Source: a bacterium
GTDB lineage: Bacteria > Desulfobacterota > Desulfocorpusculales > Desulfocorpusculum
Direction: 5' to 3'
Assembly: GCA_037481695.1 (NCBI GenBank)
Contig: JBBFLE010000002.1
Span: 204,661-268,660 of the forward strand
DNA: 64,000 bases
How positions within the stretch are numbered: the first letter of the stretch is position 1; the number at the start of each line of letters is the position of its first letter. The notes below the pieces were generated by a model that worked only from the letters and a program-made list of their open reading frames with translations, did no database searches and had not been told where the DNA came from. A program made the position numbers and the translations under genes. Positions 18,063 through 27,374 of the stretch are shown here, one piece after another.

Positions 18063-18833
18063 TCAGGTCCGGCTTGCTCCCCCCGTGACGCACAAGCTGT
18101 TTATCATGTGGGCCTGGTACCCGGCTCCGAACCCATTGTCGATGTTTACCACCGATACCCATGGGACACAGGAGTTGAGCATGGTCAGCAGGGCAGCCAG
18201 TCCTCCCATGTGGGCACCGTATCCCACACTGGTGGGAACAGCTATGACCGGGCGATTTACCAGCCCACCGACCACACTTGGAAGAGCACCTTCCATCCCG
18301 GCCGCCACCACCACTGCGTTACAGCAAAGGAGGGCGGCTCTGTGGGCCAAAAGCCGATGGATTCCAGCCACCCCCACATCGTAGAATCTCATAACCCGAC
18401 TGCCCATCACCTCGGCCGTAAGTGAGGCCTCCTCGGCCACAGGCAGATCAGCGGTGCCTGCACTGAGCACTGCCACCAGTCCAATGCCTTCCTTGGCCTG
18501 CGGTCTGGCAACCACCAGCTTTGCAAGGCCATGATACTGGGCCTCAGGACTGATCTTTTTAATCTCTTGAAAAACCTCTTCTGTGGCCCGGGTGGCCAGG
18601 ACATTGGGAGCCCGCTGAATGAGTCTGGAGACTATCTCTCTTACCTGCTCGGGTGTCTTGCCTGGACAATATACAACCTCTGGTGCCCCATTCCTGAGGA
18701 GCCTGTGGTGATCTACCTTTGCAAAACCAAGGTCTTCAAAGGGCAGGTGCTTGAGGGTCTCCAGAGCCTGATCCACCTCCACCAGGCCTCTGGAGACCCC
18801 CTCCAGGAGTTCCCGCAGGTTCTTTTCATCCAT
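18063..18833 (-). CDS. larB: LarB-type pyridinium-3,5-biscarboxylic acid mononucleotide synthase (nickel-pincer cofactor pathway)
   Basis: LarB carboxylates and hydrolyses nicotinic acid adenine dinucleotide, the first step to the nickel-pincer nucleotide of lactate racemase and related racemases. The 256 residues show the LarB N-terminal part (FAKVDHHRLLRNGAPEVVYCPGKTPEQ) and the PurE-like C-terminal domain (VLSAGTADLPVAEEA, GVAGIHRL, VVVAAGMEGALPSVVGGL, VPTSVGYG). The start is 10 nt after the dnaJ stop, so it is the last gene of the leftward trmFO - ClpX-like - dnaJ run. No larC, larE or larA lies in the window, so the rest of the pathway must be elsewhere or absent. Confidence 0.93.
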   Translation of the reverse strand: MDEKNLRELLEGVSRGLVEVDQALETLKHLPFEDLGFAKVDHHRLLRNGAPEVVYCPGKTPEQVREIVSRLIQRAPNVLATRATEEVFQEIKKISPEAQYHGLAKLVVARPQAKEGIGLVAVLSAGTADLPVAEEASLTAEVMGSRVMRFYDVGVAGIHRLLAHRAALLCCNAVVVAAGMEGALPSVVGGLVNRPVIAVPTSVGYGAHMGGLAALLTMLNSCVPWVSVVNIDNGFGAGYQAHMINSLCVTGGASRT

Positions 18834-18843
18834 ACCTTATACC

Positions 18844-19794
18844 TCAAAGGCCCTGATTCCGCAGTTGCTGGATCAGCTCCCTTTGCGACTTGGTAAGCTT
18901 GGAAGGAACTCTCACTCTTATGCGCACGTAAAGATCCCCACGAGTTTGACCCTTCATGTCTGGAAGCCCATGCCCCCTGACCCTGATGCGCGAACCCGGC
19001 TGAGTTCCTGGAGGGATCTTCACACTAAGGGTCTTACCCTCCACCGTGGGCACCAGCAGCTTGGCGCCCAGGGCCGCATCGGAAAAAGATATCTCCTTTT
19101 CCACTGTTAGATCCCTTCCCTCCCTTTCAAAAACCGGATGTTCCAGGACCTCCAGTTTCAAGTAAAGATCCCCAGGGGGTCCCCCATAGGGAGACTGAGC
19201 TCCCTTGCCCGGAATTCTCAACCTCTTTCCAGATTCTATTCCCTTGGGGATTTTCACGGAGAGTGTCTCGGTTCGTTCCCCCACAGGGTAAGAGATCCTT
19301 CTTTCCGCACCTTGGGCTACCTCTTCCAGGGTCACCTTCACGACCATTTCCAGGTCTTGACCTCTGGCCGATTCAGACCTGTAACCCGCACCCGGTGTCT
19401 GGAACCCTCCGAAGTCAAAGCCTCCGAATCTTATCCCTGCCCTCCTGCCACCTCTGCCCCAAGAAGCCCCGAAAATGCGGCTGAAGATGTCATCGGTGCC
19501 GAAGCCAAGATCCCGAAAAAGGTCTCCAACATCAAATCCCCTAAAGATGTCTTCCTGACTGAACCTTTGGCTAAACCCCTCTGCCCCAAAAGCGTCATAC
19601 TGCTTCCTTTTTTCGGGATCGCTCAGGACTGCATAGGCCTCGTTTATCTGTTTGAACTTCTCCTCGGCACTCTTGTCGCCGGGGTTCTTGTCAGGATGGT
19701 ACTTGACGGCCAGCTTACGGTACGCCCTTTTGATCTCCTCTGCAGTAGCCGTCTTGGACACACCCAATATTTCGTAATAGTCTTTGCCTGCCAT
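18844..19794 (-). CDS. DnaJ-class co-chaperone without zinc finger (CbpA-like)
   Basis: This 316-residue J-domain protein stimulates DnaK ATPase and delivers clients. The J domain spans residues 1-70 with the HPD motif in [10 protein letters not shown] Gly/Phe-rich region follows (about 75-135), and then the two C-terminal substrate-binding barrels ([29 protein letters not shown]). The CxxCxGxG zinc-binding repeats of canonical DnaJ are absent, which makes it CbpA/type II. It lies 31 nt downstream of the ClpX-like gene and 10 nt upstream of larB, so it probably works with the AAA+ protein in protein quality control. Confidence 0.94.
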   Translation of the reverse strand: MAGKDYYEILGVSKTATAEEIKRAYRKLAVKYHPDKNPGDKSAEEKFKQINEAYAVLSDPEKRKQYDAFGAEGFSQRFSQEDIFRGFDVGDLFRDLGFGTDDIFSRIFGASWGRGGRRAGIRFGGFDFGGFQTPGAGYRSESARGQDLEMVVKVTLEEVAQGAERRISYPVGERTETLSVKIPKGIESGKRLRIPGKGAQSPYGGPPGDLYLKLEVLEHPVFEREGRDLTVEKEISFSDAALGAKLLVPTVEGKTLSVKIPPGTQPGSRIRVRGHGLPDMKGQTRGDLYVRIRVRVPSKLTKSQRELIQQLRNQGL

Positions 19795-19825
19795 TGCTCA
19801 ACCCACCGGTGTCTCGGACTGGATT

Positions 19826-21586
19826 TCAAAAACGGGCATAGTGCTCACGCACCAAGCGGCTCAGGAACTCCTCAGGAGCATCCACTGCTTGGGCAGTCAG
19901 AATGAACTCATCCTGACCCGTTTTATCGTGGATCAGTCTCAAGCCCGGCTCACAGTTCTCTAGCAGCTCGTCCAAGAACCGCTTGGCCGCCACTCCCTCC
20001 AAGAAAACCTTTTCCAGAATCCTGTCCACAGCCCCTTCATCAAAGGTTACCCGCAGGTCAAACCGCTCGTAGAATCGCCTCTCGTGGAAGCGTATTATCC
20101 TCTGAAGCTTGGCCAACTCCTCGAAAACCCTAGGGATTTCAGAGCCTTCCCTTATAACGTGCTCTGCCAGGCACTCAACACGCCTCTCCGAGAGCATCTC
20201 CCCGTAAAGCCTCTGATGTTCCCCGAGCCTCTCTCTTATCATATTCTTTACAACCCTTCGCTCCTCTTCCAGACATTGCTGGAACTGCTCCTGGAGGGCT
20301 GGTGCGTCCGGATCCTCAAGCACCTTCTTAAGGGTGCCCTCTGGGTCCTCCACCAGCTCCTCGGTCACAGCCAGCCTGGAGACAGAAGCCGAGGGAAGTT
20401 TCTTTTCAAAACCCATCAGCACTTTTTCCACTGAGCTCACCAGCCCCCTTGCGCCGGTGCGCTCCTGAGAAGCCATCTCCGCCAGCTTGCGCAAAGCCCC
20501 ATCAGAAAATCTTATGTCTATCCCATAGGCTCTGAAGTCTCTCTTCTTACCCTGTATGATGGGGCTGTTGGGATTGCGCAGGATATGGTAAAGGTCTTCT
20601 GTCTCCAGCCTGTCGAAAACCACCACCACCGGAAGCCGCCCCACGAATTCGCTTTCAAAGCCGTACTCTATCAAATCTTCGGCCTTGACATGCTGGAGAT
20701 ACTCAAAACGATCTTCTCTTGAACGCACATCTGCGGTAAAACCCATCCCTTGTGCGTTGAGCCTCTTTTTGATTATGTCCTCAAGGCCGTAGAAGGCTCC
20801 GCTCACTATGAAGAGAATGTTCTTGGTATTGACTTTCTTTTTCTCCCTCTTGCCAGTCTTTCGATACTGCTCTATGGCCTCCATCAGGGAGATGGGATCA
20901 TGCGGCACCCTAAGCTCCACATCCGTTTCTTCCATGGGCTTTAGTAAGGCCCTCTGCACTCCTGCCCTGGACACATCAGGCCCTATGAGGTGACCGCTGG
21001 AGGCTATCTTGTCAATCTCGTCTATGTAGATGATCCCGTACTGAGCCAACTGGATATCGCCTTCTGCCTCATGCACCAAATCCCTGACCAAATCCTCCAC
21101 ATCCCCGCCCACATAGCCCGTCTCGCTGAACTTGGTGGCATCCCCTTTCACGAAGGGCACTCCAAGTTTCTTGGCTATGAGCTTGATGATGTAAGTCTTT
21201 CCCACTCCCGTGGGCCCGATCATGAGAATGTTGTTCTTTATCTGGCCCACTCCATCGAAACGCTCCTCTAGGCGGTTCTCCTCCATGTAGCGGATACGGT
21301 TGAAGTGTGTGCAGATCTTGGTGGCCAAAACCTCTTTGGCCCTTCTCTGCTTGACCACAAACTCGTCCAAGAAGGCCTCCAGCTCCTCTGGCTTCATCTG
21401 AAACTGGATCCTGGAGATTCCCTTGGGCTTATCCTGGCCCCCAGTATCAGAATCCTCCATGGCTGTCTTGGGAACCAGCATGGACACCCCTAGTTTGATC
21501 CTGTCTCCATACTTCTTGGAAAGATACTCGTTTAACTCCCGTTCGAGTTCCTTTTGATCCGGGAGTTTGTCCTTCACTTCACTCAT
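19826..21586 (-). CDS. ClpX-like AAA+ ATPase lacking the zinc domain, with long C-terminal extension
   Basis: This 586-residue AAA+ unfoldase is related to ClpX. It has Walker A GPTGVGKT (124-131), pore loop GYVG (157-160), Walker B IIYIDEID (185-192), and VGRLPVVVVF with the sensor region TGARGL. The N-terminal Cys4 zinc domain of ClpX is missing, replaced by about 60 charged residues. The ClpP-docking tripeptide position reads MGF (281-283) instead of IGF. About 150 extra helical residues follow the AAA+ core (from EQFQQCLEEERRVVKNMIRERLG onward). The start at 21586 has GGGAGG upstream. A perfect TATAAT on the minus strand at 21619-21624 could be a -10, but its -35 is poor. It could work with ClpP or be a protease-independent chaperone. 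Confidence 0.88.
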   Translation of the reverse strand: MSEVKDKLPDQKELERELNEYLSKKYGDRIKLGVSMLVPKTAMEDSDTGGQDKPKGISRIQFQMKPEELEAFLDEFVVKQRRAKEVLATKICTHFNRIRYMEENRLEERFDGVGQIKNNILMIGPTGVGKTYIIKLIAKKLGVPFVKGDATKFSETGYVGGDVEDLVRDLVHEAEGDIQLAQYGIIYIDEIDKIASSGHLIGPDVSRAGVQRALLKPMEETDVELRVPHDPISLMEAIEQYRKTGKREKKKVNTKNILFIVSGAFYGLEDIIKKRLNAQGMGFTADVRSREDRFEYLQHVKAEDLIEYGFESEFVGRLPVVVVFDRLETEDLYHILRNPNSPIIQGKKRDFRAYGIDIRFSDGALRKLAEMASQERTGARGLVSSVEKVLMGFEKKLPSASVSRLAVTEELVEDPEGTLKKVLEDPDAPALQEQFQQCLEEERRVVKNMIRERLGEHQRLYGEMLSERRVECLAEHVIREGSEIPRVFEELAKLQRIIRFHERRFYERFDLRVTFDEGAVDRILEKVFLEGVAAKRFLDELLENCEPGLRLIHDKTGQDEFILTAQAVDAPEEFLSRLVREHYARF

Positions 21587-21661
21587 CACCATGCCTCCCA
21601 GCTTTTTCAAGCCTTGCAATTATACTAACCACCCCTGGGGAGCCTGGCAAGCCGGGCTCTC

Positions 21662-22981
21662 TCACCAAGAGCCTTTCCACTTCTCCAGGTCTTCCAGCGC
21701 CCTTTGGGCCAAGGCCGATCTTCTTTTTTGCTTGGGCACTTGCTTTTTCAAAGGAGGAAACAAGCCGTAGTTGACGTTCATGGGTTGAAAACCCTCGGGC
21801 GAAGCCTGGGTCAGGTATCGAACAAGGGCTCCCATGGCCGTGGTCTCAGGAGGAACCAGCAAAGGAAGTCCCAATGCCCTACGGGCTGCATTTAGCCCTG
21901 CCAGCAGGCCCATGGCCGTGGATTCCACATACCCCTCTACTCCGCTGAGCTGCCCTGCTATGAACAGACCCGGCCTTTCCCTGGTTTGAAGGGTGGGAAG
22001 AAGGAGCCTTGGAGCGTTTATGTAGGAGTTGCGGTGAAGACTGCCCAGACGATGGAACCGGGCATTGGCCAAACCTGGTATCATGCGGAAGACCCTCAGC
22101 TGTTCGTCGTGGGTGAGCTTTGTCTGAAAACCCACCATGTTGTAAAGATTCCCAAAACGGTCCTCCTGCCGCAATTGCACCACAGCATAGGGTTGTTTCC
22201 CTGTTCTAGGATCCACCAGACCCACTGGTTTCATGGGCCCAAAGGCCAGAGTCTGTACCCCCCTTTGAGCCATGGCCTCGATGGGCATACAGCCCCCGAA
22301 AAGTATTTCCTTCTCGAACTCCCTTGTGGGGACTTTCTTGGCCTTCAGTAGTTCCTGAACGAAGTTCAGGTACTGCTCCTGATCCAAGGGGCAGTTGATA
22401 TAATCTTCCCCTCCTTTACCATATCTCGATCCCCTGAAGCATTTGGACATGTCTATGGTTTCCCCGGCCACTATGGGCGCTATGGCATCATAGAAGTAAA
22501 GGTCCTCTCCACCGGCCAGGCAGGAGAGTTCACGGGCCAGGCTGCCTGCGGTCAAAGGCCCGGTGGCCACCACCACTGGGTCTGTCTGGGGAATTGACTC
22601 TATTAGCTCTCTTTGGATCCTCACCCGGGGATTCATCTCCAACTCCCTGGTGATCATCTCAGAGAAGGCTTTCCTGTCCACGGCCAAGGCGCCGCCGGCA
22701 GGCACCCTTGTGGCCTCCGCTGCTTTCATGATTAAAGAATTCATGCGCCTGAGTTCTTCCTTGAGAAGCCCCACTGCGTTTTCCAAAGATTCGGCCCTCA
22801 GAGAGTTGCTGCACACCAGCTCTGCCAGCAAAGCACAGCGATGGGCCGGAGAGAAGCTGATGGGTTTCATTTCCACCAGCAAGACCTCCACCCCAAGATG
22901 GGCCGCCTGGTAAGCAGCCTCACATCCAGCAAGTCCCCCTCCTACCACCATGAGCTGTCTTGATCCCATGGCTTCAAGCAT
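21662..22981 (-). CDS. trmFO: Methylenetetrahydrofolate-tRNA-(uracil-5-)-methyltransferase
   Basis: TrmFO forms m5U54 in the T-loop of tRNAs using folate and FAD. The Rossmann FAD motif [12 protein letters not shown] lies near the N-terminus. Further family marks are [44 protein letters not shown], and the C-terminal [17 protein letters not shown]. The start is uncertain: ATGs at 22969 and 22981 give the usual short N-terminus, while ATG 23044 would add 21 residues not typical of the family. All have weak ribosome sites. It heads the leftward ClpX-like - dnaJ - larB series. In many bacteria trmFO follows topA directly; here ilvD intervenes on the opposite strand. Confidence 0.95.
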   Translation of the reverse strand: MLEAMGSRQLMVVGGGLAGCEAAYQAAHLGVEVLLVEMKPISFSPAHRCALLAELVCSNSLRAESLENAVGLLKEELRRMNSLIMKAAEATRVPAGGALAVDRKAFSEMITRELEMNPRVRIQRELIESIPQTDPVVVATGPLTAGSLARELSCLAGGEDLYFYDAIAPIVAGETIDMSKCFRGSRYGKGGEDYINCPLDQEQYLNFVQELLKAKKVPTREFEKEILFGGCMPIEAMAQRGVQTLAFGPMKPVGLVDPRTGKQPYAVVQLRQEDRFGNLYNMVGFQTKLTHDEQLRVFRMIPGLANARFHRLGSLHRNSYINAPRLLLPTLQTRERPGLFIAGQLSGVEGYVESTAMGLLAGLNAARRALGLPLLVPPETTAMGALVRYLTQASPEGFQPMNVNYGLFPPLKKQVPKQKRRSALAQRALEDLEKWKGSW

Positions 22982-23201
22982 ACCCCCGCCCAGCCACTGC
23001 TTCAACCTTTCCAGATCCAAATCCCAGTTCTGGTTCTTCACCATTGGAAAGCAGGGATGGTAGTGAATAAAGACCCATGCATGTGTTAAGCTGGATCAGG
23101 CCGTGGCAGGGTTGCCAGAGAGAATCAGCTGGAGCTCGAATCCTTGGACACTAGTTTTGAGCAGCCTGCCTGAGCCCGCAGATCTCAGCAGGAGGGAGAA
23201 A

Positions 23202-24863
23202 ATGAGAAGCCATAGAATAAAACTAGGCATCGAAAGAGCCCCACACCGTTCACTGCTTCATGCCACAGGCATGCCCCGCTCGGAGATGAACAGGCCCTTT
23301 GTGGGAATTGCCAGCAGCTTCACGGACCTGATTCCTGGCCATGTGGGCATGAGGGACTTGGAGAGATTTGTGGAAAAGGGAGTGCATTCCAATGGCGGAT
23401 ATCCCTTTATTTTCTCTGTGCCGGGCATCTGTGACGGAGTGGCCATGGGCCACATGGGAATGCACTACTCCCTGCCTTCAAGGGAACTCATAGCGGACAT
23501 GATAGAGTCAATCACCCAGGCCCATGCCTTGGACGGGCTCGTGCTGATAACCAACTGCGACAAGATAACACCCGGCATGTTAATGGGGGCAGCACGGTTG
23601 GACATACCAGTTGTTGTTCTTACAGCAGGGCCCATGTATTCGGGGCGACTAAGGGGCAGAAGACTCTCCCTGGTGGGTGACACATTCGAGGCAGTGGGGC
23701 GTTTCCAGCGTGGAGAGATAGACGAGAAGGAATTGGCCTGTCTGGAGCTAGAAGCCTGCCCGGGCGAGGGCTCCTGTCAAGGTCTTTACACTGCCAACAC
23801 CATGGCTTGTCTTGTGGAAGCGCTCGGGCTTTCTGTTCCGGGCTGCGCCACCGCCATGGCCGGAAGCGGTCGCAAGAAAAGGATCGCCTTTGAGAGCGGA
23901 TCCCGGGTGGTGGATCTCATAAGAGGAGAGGTTACGGCCAGGAGATTCCTCACAGAGGACAGCTTTGAGAATGCCATTAGAGTGGATATGGCCCTGGGAG
24001 GATCAACCAACACGGTCCTGCATCTCACCGCAGTGGCTCATGAGGCAGGAGTAAAACTGCCCCTGGATGCCTTCGACAGGATCAGCAGGGAAACCCCCCA
24101 CTTGGTAAACCTCTTGCCCGGAGGAGAGCATTTTATGGAAGATCTGGAGTGGGCAGGAGGGATTCCCGCGGTGCTCTCAAGGCTCCTGCCCCAGCTTCAG
24201 GACACCCCCACGGTGTACGGTCCTTCCATCTACCAGGTGGCCAAACAAGCCCAAGTTTGCGATGAGGAGGTGATTCGGCCTCTGGATCGGGCTTACAGGC
24301 CCGAAGGGGGGCTCGCTGTCTTGAGCGGGAACCTGGCTCCCCAGGGGGCAGTGGTAAAACAGGCAGCGGTGAGCCTTTCCATGCTCAGGTTCCAGGGTGA
24401 AGCCCTGGTCTTTGATGCCGAGGAGGAGGCCATGGAGGCCATAATGACAGGAAGGGTTAAGCCCGGTCATGTTGTGGTCATAAGGTATGAAGGCCCCAAA
24501 GGGGGACCGGGGATGAGGGAGATGCTATCTCCCACGGCTGCCTTGGCTGGCCTGGGTCTGACAGAAGGGGTAGCTCTCATAACAGACGGACGTTTTTCGG
24601 GTGGTACAAGGGGACCCTGCGTGGGGCACATATCTCCCGAGGCCGCCAGCGGGGGACCCATAGCCTTGGTGGAAAACGGAGACCTCATACGCATAGACAT
24701 ACCCCAGCGCCGCATAGAACTTCTGGTGGATGAGCTCACCTTGAGGGCCAGGAAGGCCGCCTGGCGAGCCCCGGAGCCTAAGATACGCTCTGGTTACTTG
24801 GCCAGGTACGCCCGCATGGTGACGTCCGCCAATACCGGAGCAGTGCTGCGGCCGGACAAATAG
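23202..24863 (+). CDS. ilvD: Dihydroxy-acid dehydratase
   Basis: This Fe-S-dependent dehydratase converts 2,3-dihydroxy-3-methylbutanoate or -pentanoate to the 2-oxo acids of valine, leucine and isoleucine synthesis. The protein has 553 residues, normal for the family. Cluster and active-site regions are visible: [66 protein letters not shown] and [30 protein letters not shown] precedes the ATG. The gene runs against its neighbours topA and trmFO, ending 15 nt from the topA stop. Confidence 0.96.
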   Translation: MRSHRIKLGIERAPHRSLLHATGMPRSEMNRPFVGIASSFTDLIPGHVGMRDLERFVEKGVHSNGGYPFIFSVPGICDGVAMGHMGMHYSLPSRELIADMIESITQAHALDGLVLITNCDKITPGMLMGAARLDIPVVVLTAGPMYSGRLRGRRLSLVGDTFEAVGRFQRGEIDEKELACLELEACPGEGSCQGLYTANTMACLVEALGLSVPGCATAMAGSGRKKRIAFESGSRVVDLIRGEVTARRFLTEDSFENAIRVDMALGGSTNTVLHLTAVAHEAGVKLPLDAFDRISRETPHLVNLLPGGEHFMEDLEWAGGIPAVLSRLLPQLQDTPTVYGPSIYQVAKQAQVCDEEVIRPLDRAYRPEGGLAVLSGNLAPQGAVVKQAAVSLSMLRFQGEALVFDAEEEAMEAIMTGRVKPGHVVVIRYEGPKGGPGMREMLSPTAALAGLGLTEGVALITDGRFSGGTRGPCVGHISPEAASGGPIALVENGDLIRIDIPQRRIELLVDELTLRARKAAWRAPEPKIRSGYLARYARMVTSANTGAVLRPDK

Positions 24864-24878
24864 GGGTGTGCGCAAAGA

Positions 24879-27266
24879 TCAGGTTTGCTCCTGATACCCA
24901 CAGCCCTTTTTTACGCAGGCTACTGTGCGCCCGCTCTTGCGGAGCTTCTCCACCAGAAAGGGAGCTCCGCAGGAAGGGCATGGCCTTGCCAAAGGTCTGT
25001 CCCAGGACAGAAACCTGCACTTAGGGTAATTGCTGCAGGCAAAGAAGGATTTTCCCTTTTTGGAGCGTCTTTCCACCAGGTGTCCCTCGCAACCCTCCAG
25101 TGGACAAGCGATCCCCAACTTCAAGGGGGCTGCACCTTTACACTTGGGGTAACGGGTGCAGGCCAGGAATCGGCCAAATCTGCCGGTTCTGACTACCATG
25201 GGTGAACCGCACTGGGGGCAAGGGGGCGATTGCTTTGCTGAGGAATCCTCATCTTCAGGGCCGGCTTCTGCGTTTAGGGGTTTGGTGGTGCGACATTGGG
25301 GATATCCACTGCAGGCCAGGAAAGGACCGAAACGCCCCTCCCTGACCACCATGGGAGCGCCGCAGGAAGGGCATGATTGGTGGGTCTCTTGGGATTGGGT
25401 AACCATCAGGTTACCCTCCGAATCCCTGGCATAGGGTCGGCTGAAGCTGCACTTCGGGTAGGCAGAGCAAGACAGAAATGGCCCCTTTTTACCAACTTTT
25501 ATGACCATGGGGGAACCGCATTTCTCACAAAGCATCTCCGTGGGAATCCCTTCCCTCTTCAGATTCCTCATTTCCCTCTCGGCCCGGCTGTAATCCTCTC
25601 TGAAAGCCCCGTAGAACTCCTCCAGGACCTTGAGCCTGTCCAACTGGCCTTCCTCTATCTTGTCCAGCCTTTCTTCCATCTCGGCCGTAAAGCCCACATC
25701 CAAGAGGGCTGGAAAGCTCCTCACCAGCAAATCCGTGACCAGCAACCCCAGCTCCGTAGGCCTAAAAACACCTTTTTCAACTTTCACATATCCTCTTTCC
25801 TGGATGTTGCTCAAGATTGTTGCATAAGTGGATGGCCTGCCTATACCCTTTTCCTCCAACTCTTTGACCAAGGTGGCCTCTGTGAAAGGCGCAGGAGGTT
25901 GCGTGAAGTGCTGCTGAGGGCTCAACTCCACGGGCCTGACCATCTGCCCTGGACTCAAGGGTGGGAAAAGGGCTTCCTGCTCTGCCTCTTCTCCGTCTAC
26001 CACCTGACCATAGAGTACCGTGAAGCCCTGGAAGACCATGATCGCCCCAGTCCCTCTGAAGAGGTATGGGCCTGCTTCCAAATCCACCACCGTACGCTCG
26101 TAAAGCGCAGGCTTCATCTGACTGGCCACAAACCGCTCCCATATCAAGCGATACAGAAGGTATTGCTCATGGCTCACGTATGGTCTTACTTGCTCAGGAT
26201 GCCTATCAACCATGGTGGGACGGATGGCCTCGTGAGCCTCTTGTGCACCTTTGCTGCTCTTGTAAAGATTAGGCTTGGAAGGCAGGTACTGTTCTCCAAA
26301 CTTGTTTAGTATGTAGCTCCTGACCCCCTCCAGGGCATGATCCGCAACTCTCACCGAGTCGGTCCTCATGTATGTTATCAGACCCACAGACCCTTCTGGG
26401 CCCAGCTCCACTCCCTCGTAAAGCTGTTGGGCCAGCATCATGGTGCGCTTGGCAGAAAACTTAAGACGTCTGTAAGACTCCTGCTGAAGCTTGCTGGTGG
26501 TGAAAGGAGCTGGGGGCTTTCTCTTGGCAGGCTTTTTCTGAACAGATGCGATCTTGAAAGAACATGCCCGGAGCTCTTCCAGGATCTTCTGGGCCGTCTC
26601 ACCATCCGGGATCTGAATCTTCCTGCCATGAGATTGTATCAGCTTGGCTTCGAACTCAGGCGGTTCATCGGCCTCCAGCTTTGCTGTGATACTCCAGTAT
26701 TCCTGGGGAACAAAGGCCTCTATCTCCTTTTGCCTTTCGCAAACCAGCCGCACGGCCACAGACTGAACCCGCCCAGCACTAAGACCCCTCTTGACCTTCT
26801 TCCACAGCATGGGGCTTATTTCATAGCCCACCAGCCTGTCCAGAATTCTCCTCGCCATCTGGGCCTGTACCTTGCGCTGGTCCAAAGAAGTTGGATTGGC
26901 CAGAGACCGCAAAACAGTCTCTTTGGAAAGATCATTGAAAAGTGCCCTGTGAATCCTCTTGCCCGGGCCGTTCACCTCTTCGGCTATGTGCCATGCAATG
27001 GCTTCCCCCTCTCTGTCAGGATCAGAGGCCAGGTAGATGTCCTCGGCAGCTTGGGCAGCTTTCTGGATCTCCTTTATGAATTTGGCCTTGCCCCGCACTA
27101 CCTCATATTCTGGCCTAAAGCCCTGCTCTACGTTGACTCCCAAGCGGTTCTTGGGCAGATCCTTCACGTGTCCTACAGAGGCCAAGACCTTGAAATCCTT
27201 TCCCACATAGCGCTGAATGGTCTTGGCCTTGGCTGGAGACTCCACTATTATCAATGACTTAGACAT
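24879..27266 (-). CDS. topA: DNA topoisomerase I with five C-terminal zinc ribbons
   Basis: This type IA topoisomerase relaxes negative supercoils. It has 795 residues: Toprim domain (IIVESPAKAKTI; acidic SDPDREGE 81-88), active-site Tyr299 (GLITYMRTDS), and the GIGRPSTYA motif. Five tandem zinc-ribbon modules then each carry a CxxC-type pair and a distal CxxxxxC-type pair, beginning at MLCEKCGSP, CPSCGAPMV, CPQCGSPMV, CPLEGCEGH and CPSCGAPFL. Many homologues have three or four. It lies just downstream of dprA on the same strand, a common order. Confidence 0.96.
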   Translation of the reverse strand: MSKSLIIVESPAKAKTIQRYVGKDFKVLASVGHVKDLPKNRLGVNVEQGFRPEYEVVRGKAKFIKEIQKAAQAAEDIYLASDPDREGEAIAWHIAEEVNGPGKRIHRALFNDLSKETVLRSLANPTSLDQRKVQAQMARRILDRLVGYEISPMLWKKVKRGLSAGRVQSVAVRLVCERQKEIEAFVPQEYWSITAKLEADEPPEFEAKLIQSHGRKIQIPDGETAQKILEELRACSFKIASVQKKPAKRKPPAPFTTSKLQQESYRRLKFSAKRTMMLAQQLYEGVELGPEGSVGLITYMRTDSVRVADHALEGVRSYILNKFGEQYLPSKPNLYKSSKGAQEAHEAIRPTMVDRHPEQVRPYVSHEQYLLYRLIWERFVASQMKPALYERTVVDLEAGPYLFRGTGAIMVFQGFTVLYGQVVDGEEAEQEALFPPLSPGQMVRPVELSPQQHFTQPPAPFTEATLVKELEEKGIGRPSTYATILSNIQERGYVKVEKGVFRPTELGLLVTDLLVRSFPALLDVGFTAEMEERLDKIEEGQLDRLKVLEEFYGAFREDYSRAEREMRNLKREGIPTEMLCEKCGSPMVIKVGKKGPFLSCSAYPKCSFSRPYARDSEGNLMVTQSQETHQSCPSCGAPMVVREGRFGPFLACSGYPQCRTTKPLNAEAGPEDEDSSAKQSPPCPQCGSPMVVRTGRFGRFLACTRYPKCKGAAPLKLGIACPLEGCEGHLVERRSKKGKSFFACSNYPKCRFLSWDRPLARPCPSCGAPFLVEKLRKSGRTVACVKKGCGYQEQT

Positions 27267-27374
27267 GATTCCATGACCTCTTTCTGGCTAGACTCCACCT
27301 GAAGCAAAGACTTCCCAGCCAACAAATCCCCCACATCCCAAAAGACTCGTGCCTGTTCATCCGGGTAGCTCCCA

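Noticed and set aside
25377-27257. Two plus-strand frames of over 300 codons within topA
   Set aside because: Both are antisense to the well-supported topA gene and show no domain.
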